Source: Candidatus Zixiibacteriota bacterium
GTDB lineage: Bacteria > Zixibacteria > MSB-5A5 > GN15 > FEB-12
Reading direction: 5' to 3'
Length of the DNA: 18,904 nt
NCBI GenBank assembly: GCA_030642845.1
Contig: DAOWMZ010000002.1
Span: forward strand, 1 to 18,904
Shown: positions 12,924-18,904 of the stretch, one piece after another
Layout of the letters: each line of letters starts with the position of its first letter
Numbering within the stretch: position 1 is the stretch's first letter
Made by a program: the position numbers and the translations under genes
The notes under the pieces: generated by a model
Told to the model about the DNA's origin: nothing
The model's input: only the letters and a program-made list of their open reading frames with translations
The model's database searches: none

Positions 12924-14978
12924 TCAATCTCTTTCAAACTTAACTAAGTTTTTTTCGGTTCCCATTACGACAACAATATCACCTGATTCAAGTATTGTAT
13001 CGGCAGTAGGAATAGTGTCGACTAATTCCTCTTTATCCTTTATTCTATGCTTTACCATAATGACGCTGACACCAAACCTCTTTCTTAAGCCAATCTCCGA
13101 AAGCGTCTTTCCGGAAAATCGGGGTGAAATCGGAATCTCAGCAATTCTAATATTATTTGCACCCGGGATCGTAGCCATTGGTAAATTACCATTAATAGTT
13201 GAAGATAAACCTGAAGCAATATCGCGTTTGAAAATTTCCGTATTGTACCGAGCAATGACTTTTTCAGGCCAGATGCTGCCAACGATCTCGCCATTACGTA
13301 GTACAGGGACATCATAAATATGATTACCAAGATGCTTCATAACGTCGGCCAAACTATCGTCGGGAGAGAATGTAGGAAAACCATGTTCAATCATCAAATC
13401 CTTGGCAATCAAAAGGCTCTGTAAAGATTGTGTATCTACCATTACCGGGCGGATTTCGTCCATTGTTATAAGGCCGCAGAGTTTGTTATTTTCATCAACC
13501 ACGAATAGTGCGTTAGCCGGTTGATCAATAAAGTGTGAGATAATAGACATTAGCTGGGTGTTAACTGAAATCGTAGTAAAATCTTTCTTCATAACAGTTT
13601 CAACTTTTAAATCCTGCATCACATTGATCGAGTGCCCCTTGAAAATATCTAATCCGCGTCGTAATAGTTTAATCGTATAGATTGATCCTACCTGGATTTT
13701 TGTCGCCAGAATAGTTGCAATAATACAACTAATCATCAATGGTAGAATGATCTTGTAATCATTGGTAAGTTCGAAAATAATAAGAATAGCTGTTATTGGA
13801 GCATGAGTGGTAGCTCCCACGACAGCTCCCATGCCCACCAGTGCATATGCGCCAGGGCTGGCAACAGCTCCAGGCCAGAGAAGATTAACAACCTTTCCAA
13901 CTACCCCACCTGCCATGGCGCCAATAAAAAGTGAAGGTGCAAAGATTCCACCGGAACCACCTGAGCCGATTGTAATAGATACAGCAAAAATTTTAATAAC
14001 CACAAGAATCAGAAGTAAGCTCAGAACAACATTTCCACTCATGGCTTCATTGATAGTCTCGTAGCCAACACCGAGGGCTTGGGGAAATACTAAAGCAATC
14101 AGTCCAATGATAACGCCACCTATTATTGTTTTAAGAGGAGGATAAAGTGAAATCCGATCAAAAAGATCTTCGAACCCATATAATGATTTAACAAATGCAA
14201 CAGCAATGAATCCGGAAACTATTCCCAAAAGGGCATAAGCAAAAAGTTCAAAGGGGCTCACAAGGCTATATGCGGGTACGTCGAACGCTGGAACATCACC
14301 AAGAAAGTGCCGGCTGACTACCGTTGCCATAACTGACGATATTACAATTGGGGAAAACCGATGTACGCCAAAATCACCGAGGATTATCTCTACAGCAAAC
14401 AACGCTCCGGCAACAGGAGCATTAAACGTTGCGGCAATCCCTGCGGCGGCTCCACATCCGACCAGAGTTCGCAAACGTCGCTCATTTAACTTTAACCATT
14501 GCCCAATTGTTGATCCGAGCGATGAACAAATTTGTACAATTGGCCCTTCTCGGCCTGCGGAACCACCTGTTGCAATACATATTCCCGAAGCTATCATCTT
14601 GGCGAAGACGATTCGAGGGCGGATGCGCCCACCCCGAAGCGCCACAGCTTCCATAACTTCAGGGACGCCGTGTCCCTTAGCTTCACGAGCGAAGTAGTGT
14701 ATAATAATACCGACGAAAAACCCGCCGAGTGTTGGAATACCGATTTTCCACCACCAAGGCAAGTTGCTGATGTGATCAACCAGATTACCGCTCTTTCCCC
14801 AGACACTGAGTTGAATAATACTTATCAGCTCCCTGAAGCCAACAGCGCATAACCCGCCCAGCAAACCAATAACCAGGGCGATAAGTATCATGTAGATATG
14901 TTCGGTCCGCCGAAGGTCTGAATGCAGTCTATGAAATATTGATGTTATCTGTTGTATCATTTTTCTAATTAACATCAC
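12924..14978 (-). CDS. ClC chloride channel/transporter with CBS pair and C-terminal TrkA-C domain
   Basis: The 684-residue membrane protein contains the ClC core in residues 26-440. KGHGVPEV (101-108) is the first anion-binding loop, with His103 where ClC-ec1 has the coordinating Ser. GSAGREGPIVQ (139-149) bears the gating glutamate E144. GIFAPSL (344-350) and Tyr408 (ELTNDYKIILP) complete the chloride site. At the position of the internal proton glutamate (ClC-ec1 E203) the sequence is VEIILGDF, giving Ile198, which suggests uncoupled or altered proton transfer. Two CBS domains (about 457-512 and 522-580) likely sense nucleotides. Residues 605-683 form a TrkA-C/RCK-C ligand-binding domain. 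The start is GTG 14978 or the adjacent ATG 14975. It lies downstream of the SLC13 gene on the same strand, 141 bases apart, so it may have its own promoter. Confidence 0.95.
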   Translation of the reverse strand: MMLIRKMIQQITSIFHRLHSDLRRTEHIYMILIALVIGLLGGLCAVGFRELISIIQLSVWGKSGNLVDHISNLPWWWKIGIPTLGGFFVGIIIHYFAREAKGHGVPEVMEAVALRGGRIRPRIVFAKMIASGICIATGGSAGREGPIVQICSSLGSTIGQWLKLNERRLRTLVGCGAAAGIAATFNAPVAGALFAVEIILGDFGVHRFSPIVISSVMATVVSRHFLGDVPAFDVPAYSLVSPFELFAYALLGIVSGFIAVAFVKSLYGFEDLFDRISLYPPLKTIIGGVIIGLIALVFPQALGVGYETINEAMSGNVVLSLLLILVVIKIFAVSITIGSGGSGGIFAPSLFIGAMAGGVVGKVVNLLWPGAVASPGAYALVGMGAVVGATTHAPITAILIIFELTNDYKIILPLMISCIIATILATKIQVGSIYTIKLLRRGLDIFKGHSINVMQDLKVETVMKKDFTTISVNTQLMSIISHFIDQPANALFVVDENNKLCGLITMDEIRPVMVDTQSLQSLLIAKDLMIEHGFPTFSPDDSLADVMKHLGNHIYDVPVLRNGEIVGSIWPEKVIARYNTEIFKRDIASGLSSTINGNLPMATIPGANNIRIAEIPISPRFSGKTLSEIGLRKRFGVSVIMVKHRIKDKEELVDTIPTADTILESGDIVVVMGTEKNLVKFERD

Positions 14979-15119
14979 ACCATTAAATTACGCTTAAACC
15001 AATACCAGTGAACCATAAAACAATGTGTTTGTCCAGTGTTGAAATTTATAAATATACATTGAATGACACATCGCCCAAAACCGATGACTTTTTTATCAAT
15101 CCGGAGCGGTGATTTAAAA

Positions 15120-17669
15120 CTATAAATAGAAAAAATATGTTACTGATACCAAAATCACGATATAGACAAGACTCAAACCCCCCCCTATTCTCACATAGTC
15201 TTTCGTTCGGTATTCCCCGGGACCCATATATAAAGCATTTACCTGATGTGTAGGCAGGATAAAAGAATTGGAAACTCCTATGGCAACAACTATTGCTGCC
15301 ACCCGTGGATCTATTCCTAATTGGTTAGCTAAAGATATTCCCAAAGGAATCAGCAAAGCACAGGCACCAACGTTTGAGACAACCATTGTAAAAGCGCAGC
15401 TTAAAACAGCAAGAACAATAAGTAGTACTAAAGGCGACATGAAACTGCCCAGTCCGATAACAATTCCTTTGGCTAACCATTGAGCTGTTCCGGTTTGATT
15501 CACGGCCATCCCCAGGGGAATGAGTCCACCAAGCAGAAAAACAGTTCTCGAATCTATAGCCCTATACGCCTCTGAGATTGTCATAACTTTTGTTAAAATC
15601 ATTCCCAGAGCTCCTACCATCAGACAAATTGATATAGGAATGGGGTTGTATGGTAAGTTTTGGTAATAAAAACTTGAAATTATCATTAAAAGAAGAGCAA
15701 TCAGGAAACTGAAAAAAGCGTATTTTGCCTTTTCCGGCTTATGTATTTCTATCTTTGATGACGAAACAATTATAAAGTCCTGATGCAGTTCCTCTAATGA
15801 CTGGATTTGCTCCCGTGTTCCCTGAATGAGAACAGCATCACCGGAATTCAGGCATCGGTCAGCCAGTTCCCTATAATGTATTTCGCCATTCTGATGAAGT
15901 GCCAGAGCATTTACTTCAAACGTTTCGCGAAAGCGGATTTCCTTAATACACTTGCCTATAAATCTTGATCGCGGAGCAATGATCATTTCGGCAGTACCTG
16001 CATACGATGGATTAAATAAATTCCTTCTGAAATTAATAGGCCTCTTCAAGAGCATTAGTCCATACTCTTTGGTAAATATCTCGACATTTGATCGGGTTCC
16101 GTAAACACATATTCCAGCTCCGGGCATAATTGTTTTCATCGGATGAGGGGCTATGTCTGTCGGTTCTCCCTGTCTTGACATTGCCACAATATTAACCAGA
16201 AACTTTCTACGAATGTCGGCAATTTCCTGCGGCTTATCGTCGGGTTGATAATTTTCGGGAACCAATATCTCAAAAGGACCATTTATATCAGGATAATTAC
16301 AGGCAATTCCTGGTTGAGCAATCCCACCTTCATTCTTATCTGAAAAGATCGGACTTACCTGTTGTTTGGATAGCAGTTTCATACCAATTGTGGAAAGATA
16401 GGCTAAACCGCCAATAGTAAGTGCTATACCAATAGGTGTCAGTTCAAGAAAACTGAATTTAGGCATCCCCTCCGGAATAATGTCATTAAGTAGAATCAAT
16501 GGGCTGGTGCCAATCATTGTCAGTGTCCCGCCCAAAATTGCGGCCATACCGATCGGCATGAGAACACGTGAAATATGAATCTTGAGTTCCTGAGTGGCAA
16601 CCAGTCTGATGGCAGGCAGGAAAAGGACAGCCGCTCCTGTATTTTGCATAACACTCGAAATAGCGGCAATCAGCGAAGAGAATACAACGACCAAACGGGA
16701 TTCTCCCTTCCTGACCAACCCCAGGAGAGGTTGGATAATACGATTGACCAACCCTGTCCGATTTAGACCAAAACTAATTATCATAACACCTATAATTGCA
16801 ATAACTGCGTTGCTGCTGAGTCCGCTAAATGCATCCCCGGATTTAATCAATCCCAGTTCCGGTAGTAAAACCATCATTAATATGGCAACCACATCGATGC
16901 GCACCCACTCGACAATAAACAGGAAAATTACTAAGGCTATAAAAAAGAGCATCAGAAACTTGGTTGCAAGATGGGTGTCGACTTCAAGTGGACTTTTCAA
17001 GATGCCGGCATCCTGCACTTCATGTCCGCTATTGGTTATTAATTCTGCAAATACATCAAATGAAATATAGTATTTCCCGGCTTCAATTCTGGGATCAACA
17101 GAGTAGTTTACATACGCTGTCATAATATGGGAATTATTTTCTTCGGGAACGTTAAATTTAATCTGAGTATGATATTCTGACCTATTAGAGACATCATTGT
17201 TTGTGAACTTAATACCACTTTTATGAGTAACCGATAACCAGATTGTTGCTGGAATTTCCATTTTTCGATTCCAAAATAATTTACTTCCATTGACAATTAT
17301 GGTTGTATCAATGATTATCTCCAATTTAAGGGAGCCTGTATCACCGGCTAATAATGTTGGTAAAGGCGGGTCTAAATGAACTGAGACATAGGATGGAATC
17401 TGAGATTCAGAATCATTTACTTTGCTACTATCGAGATTTATTATCAATTCGTGTGATTGTTCGCTTTCAAGTGCTTTGACAGAATTTAACCCGAGTCCAC
17501 ATAAGGCAATGAATAACAGTAAAACAGCAATAAATTTTGATCTGTTCGATAGCATTTCTGTATATGTTTTATAAGTCAATTTCAGATAATTGAACAGATT
17601 CAAAAATCTTGTTCCAAAGATATTTATAAAAGCTCTTTTCTTAATATATATCGCTTTTCTTACTCTCAT
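15120..17669 (-). CDS. SLC13/DASS-type permease with TrkA-C domains and an N-terminal extracytoplasmic beta domain
   Basis: This 849-residue protein is much longer than the usual ~590-residue SLC13/ArsB-like permease with TrkA-C domains. Residues 46-62 are a signal or anchor helix (KFIAVLLLFIALCGLGL). Residues 70-232 are beta-rich and hydrophilic, with PPLPTLLAGDTGSLKLEII and PRIEAGKYYISFDVFAE, and should lie outside the membrane. Transport helices begin at 236. SSVMQNTGAAVLFLPAIR (338-355) and GGTLTMIGTSPLIL (380-393) are the first-half family motifs; an inserted soluble region (440-640) has two TrkA-C-like units (about 460-540 and 550-635, FEVNALALHQNGEI). The second half has VVSNVGACALLIPLGISLA and GVSNSFILPTHQVNALYMGP. 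Probable role: sodium-driven anion uptake gated by a cytosolic ligand. The first Met lacks a strong ribosome site; Met39 (ATG 17555) would give a cleaner signal peptide. Confidence 0.9.
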   Translation of the reverse strand: MRVRKAIYIKKRAFINIFGTRFLNLFNYLKLTYKTYTEMLSNRSKFIAVLLLFIALCGLGLNSVKALESEQSHELIINLDSSKVNDSESQIPSYVSVHLDPPLPTLLAGDTGSLKLEIIIDTTIIVNGSKLFWNRKMEIPATIWLSVTHKSGIKFTNNDVSNRSEYHTQIKFNVPEENNSHIMTAYVNYSVDPRIEAGKYYISFDVFAELITNSGHEVQDAGILKSPLEVDTHLATKFLMLFFIALVIFLFIVEWVRIDVVAILMMVLLPELGLIKSGDAFSGLSSNAVIAIIGVMIISFGLNRTGLVNRIIQPLLGLVRKGESRLVVVFSSLIAAISSVMQNTGAAVLFLPAIRLVATQELKIHISRVLMPIGMAAILGGTLTMIGTSPLILLNDIIPEGMPKFSFLELTPIGIALTIGGLAYLSTIGMKLLSKQQVSPIFSDKNEGGIAQPGIACNYPDINGPFEILVPENYQPDDKPQEIADIRRKFLVNIVAMSRQGEPTDIAPHPMKTIMPGAGICVYGTRSNVEIFTKEYGLMLLKRPINFRRNLFNPSYAGTAEMIIAPRSRFIGKCIKEIRFRETFEVNALALHQNGEIHYRELADRCLNSGDAVLIQGTREQIQSLEELHQDFIIVSSSKIEIHKPEKAKYAFFSFLIALLLMIISSFYYQNLPYNPIPISICLMVGALGMILTKVMTISEAYRAIDSRTVFLLGGLIPLGMAVNQTGTAQWLAKGIVIGLGSFMSPLVLLIVLAVLSCAFTMVVSNVGACALLIPLGISLANQLGIDPRVAAIVVAIGVSNSFILPTHQVNALYMGPGEYRTKDYVRIGGGLSLVYIVILVSVTYFFYL

Positions 17670-17757
17670 TGGTCATCTTTCAGAATCTGTAAATATATCT
17701 CGGATGATACTTGTGTCGTTATTGAATAACTGGTAATAATGTGGCTTAATCATATTA

Positions 17758-18174
17758 TTAACGGGCATGTCTGAAGTATCTTAGACTGGAAAAAATCAGA
17801 GCCAGTCCCATTGTGGAGTAAACAGGGGCGATATATAACCTTGGAATCGGTAAGTGGCGAAGAGTGTAGCCAAGAACAACCATAATGAGAACGACAAAGT
17901 ATCCTCGAACATTCTGAAAAGCAAAAAGGCATATTTGTTCTTTTTCCGGTGACAGATTAATGATTCGGTCAATATTTTCCTCGGCAACTTTCGACAACAT
18001 AAAATGATGGACAACCACAGCTCCAATAACGCCGGGAATCATTACAAGTAATGATAGTTTAGATATTGATATAAGCCAATAGACAGACAGGCAAAGCAGA
18101 ATCATTCCTATTATTGCCCAGAGAGTACCAGCAATTATGTACAGCGTCTTTCTGTTAACTGATTGTGTTTTCAT
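17758..18174 (-). CDS. Small four-helix membrane protein of unknown function
   Basis: From ATG 18174 the product has 138 residues; a TTG two codons earlier is less likely. Four hydrophobic helices are evident: TLYIIAGTLWAIIGMILLCL, LSLLVMIPGVIGAVVVHHFM, YFVVLIMVVLGYTLR and YIAPVYSTMGLALIFSS. A conserved-looking amphipathic segment (LSPEKEQICLFAFQNVRGY) sits between helices 2 and 3, and the tail is basic (RYFRHAR). I do not recognise a named family. It lies 88 bases upstream of the SLC13-like gene on the same strand and could share a transcript with it. No functional assignment is justified. Confidence 0.75.
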   Translation of the reverse strand: MKTQSVNRKTLYIIAGTLWAIIGMILLCLSVYWLISISKLSLLVMIPGVIGAVVVHHFMLSKVAEENIDRIINLSPEKEQICLFAFQNVRGYFVVLIMVVLGYTLRHLPIPRLYIAPVYSTMGLALIFSSLRYFRHAR

Positions 18175-18574
18175 TTGCAATATACCCCAGGTATATGAAT
18201 TGCTTTCCTTATTTGGGATTTACTATAGTAATTGATTATACACTTATTCATAATTTATTTATGTGGAGGAGGGTTATCGTACCTGTCGTCTTTCGGATAG
18301 TGGGCTTTATCAATCCCAAAGATAGTTTCGAGTTTTGGCGTCACAGCTTCCCTAAGCGGACAGGGATCTTCGTCTGATCCGACATGTGCTGCAGCGTATA
18401 TTGCATCCACTGCTCTGGAAGCGTTTCTAAAGAAATGATCTTCTCCTATTTTCTCATAAAGGTGTGTTCTCTGAAGAAAGACGAAAGCTTAAGGGAGTTA
18501 TCACTGCTATCATTCCCTGATATTGTGGAAGCTATGCCTAATTTGAGATTTCCGACCACTTCCAACTTCTCACT

Positions 18575-18606
18575 AGGCGCCGTCGTGCCGATGCCGACGT
18601 TGCCGC
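18575..18606 (-). repeat. GC-rich 32-bp coding repeat, copy 1 (GNVGIGTTAP)
   Basis: AGGCGCCGTCGT-G-CCGATGCCGACG plus TTGCCGC matches 18812-18843 over 32 bases with a single substitution. It encodes the GNVGIGTTAP motif on the minus strand and is far richer in GC than its surroundings. Confidence 0.85.
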
Positions 18607-18811
18607 CTGTGAATACAACTTGTCCTCCACCGAAAGTACTTTTGCCAGAACCCTTGATATAGACATTTCCTGAACCACCTGCATCTCTTAGTAAAAGCTC
18701 ACCTGTACCAGCAGCTGATTCATATATATCAAAAAGTGTAGAGCCGTCGGAAGCTGTTACGCTAAATGGGTAAGTGTTTGTTCCAGACGACTTTACTTCT
18801 AGTTTGTGCCC

Positions 18812-18843
18812 AGGCGCCGTCGTACCGATGCCGACGTTGCCGC
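18812..18843 (-). repeat. GC-rich 32-bp coding repeat, copy 2 (GNVGIGTTAP)
   Basis: The partner of the repeat at 18575-18606, starting 237 bases away (79 codons, in frame). It differs only by A instead of G at 18824, a synonymous Thr codon change. Confidence 0.85.
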
Positions 18844-18904
18844 TTATTATCAAATTATTTGTACCAGGGTCTGTACCAGAATAACTGCCCATGGCAATTC
18901 CTCC

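Larger units (their letters stand above)
18255..18904 (-). pseudogene. GNVGIGTT-repeat surface/fibre-like protein, 5' partial and frameshifted
   Basis: The frame is open from the right edge (GGA GGA ATT GCC ATG) to TAG at 18446-18448. It reads NLIISGNVGIGTTAPGHKLE, then a Gly/Ser-rich beta stretch, then FTGGNVGIGTTAPSEKLEV and NLKLGIASTISGNDSSDNSL. Such repeats occur in tail-fibre-like and surface proteins of many uncultured bacteria. After LSSFFREH the frame ends in TFMRK-stop. Dropping one AC from the (AC)3 run near 18461-18469 instead gives LYEKIGEDHFFRNASRAVDA, followed by PCPLREAVTPKLETIFGIDK and DDRYDNPPPHK, with TAA at 18255-18257: 69 protein-like codons. The gene either suffered a dinucleotide slip, has a sequencing error, or uses slippage to vary its C-terminus. 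ATG 18892 has GGAGG upstream, but the reading runs on past it, so I treat it as internal. Confidence 0.65.

Noticed and set aside
14429..14852. Plus-strand frames inside the ClC gene
   Set aside because: They are antisense shadows of the conserved ClC core; no start signals or recognisable domains.
16594..17070. 158-codon plus-strand frame inside the SLC13-like gene
   Set aside because: It is antisense to a clearly coding membrane protein, is Thr/Ile/Arg-rich without motifs, and is a mirror of the hydrophobic codons.
18165..18662. Plus-strand frames over the right-edge surface-protein gene
   Set aside because: They are complementary to the GNVGIGTT coding repeats and the readable tail, with no ribosome site or protein-like pattern.
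18881..18904. GGAGG before ATG 18892 as the true start of the GNVGIGTT protein
   Set aside because: Possible, but the frame continues to the window edge with GGIAMGS, which fits the interior of such proteins better than an N-terminus, and no signal peptide follows the ATG.

Overview
This is a chromosomal segment from an AT-rich bacterium with a cell envelope that includes lipoproteins, secreted proteins and a periplasmic efflux adaptor, so most likely Gram-negative in architecture. The secreted subtilase ends in paired dockerin-like repeats of the style GDxNxDG...D(F/Y)xxxGGPxPP. Together with a '...GSPALxGG...GxYGG' beta-helix protein and a DUF6125-type cysteine protein, this resembles Zixibacteria and related uncultured FCB-like lineages. 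That placement is inference from protein style, not a computed phylogeny.

Layout. Left edge, minus strand: an HlyD/MacA-type membrane-fusion protein cut by the window edge. Plus strand: a shortened GT4 glycosyltransferase, then an ExoA-like GT2 glycosyltransferase whose 3' end overlaps a stand-alone Fe-S PD-(D/E)XK nuclease. A DUF6125-like gene converges on the nuclease so tightly that one TGATCA palindrome supplies both stop codons. About 590 bases without a gene follow. They hold an 18-nt-period array of mini-hairpins whose stems covary, and a MITE-like element that contains a cloverleaf REP. Next come a secreted subtilase with a dockerin-like tail and a second MITE-like element of nearly the same length. 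Convergent to the subtilase is a two-domain protein: a SLOG/DprA-like N-terminus and a C-terminal domain resembling DUF2971/AbiGi or ADP-ribosyltransferase-like proteins. Divergent from that are a secreted beta-helix protein and a lipoprotein closed by a strong intrinsic terminator. tRNA-Ser(UGA) stands alone after them.

The right third is a minus-strand block of membrane proteins: a small four-helix protein, an SLC13-type permease with an unusual extracytoplasmic beta domain in front and TrkA-C domains in the middle, and a ClC channel/transporter with CBS and TrkA-C domains. The last two look like regulated ion or anion transport. The right edge carries the 3' end of a GNVGIGTT-repeat surface or fibre-like protein. 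Its frame breaks at an (AC)3 dinucleotide run, and about 69 codons of protein-like sequence remain readable beyond the break.

Best candidates for something undescribed: the two-domain SLOG/ART-like protein (possible defence or stress effector), the covarying mini-hairpin array, the matched inverted-repeat elements bracketing the protease, and the SLC13 permease with a fused sensor-like ectodomain.
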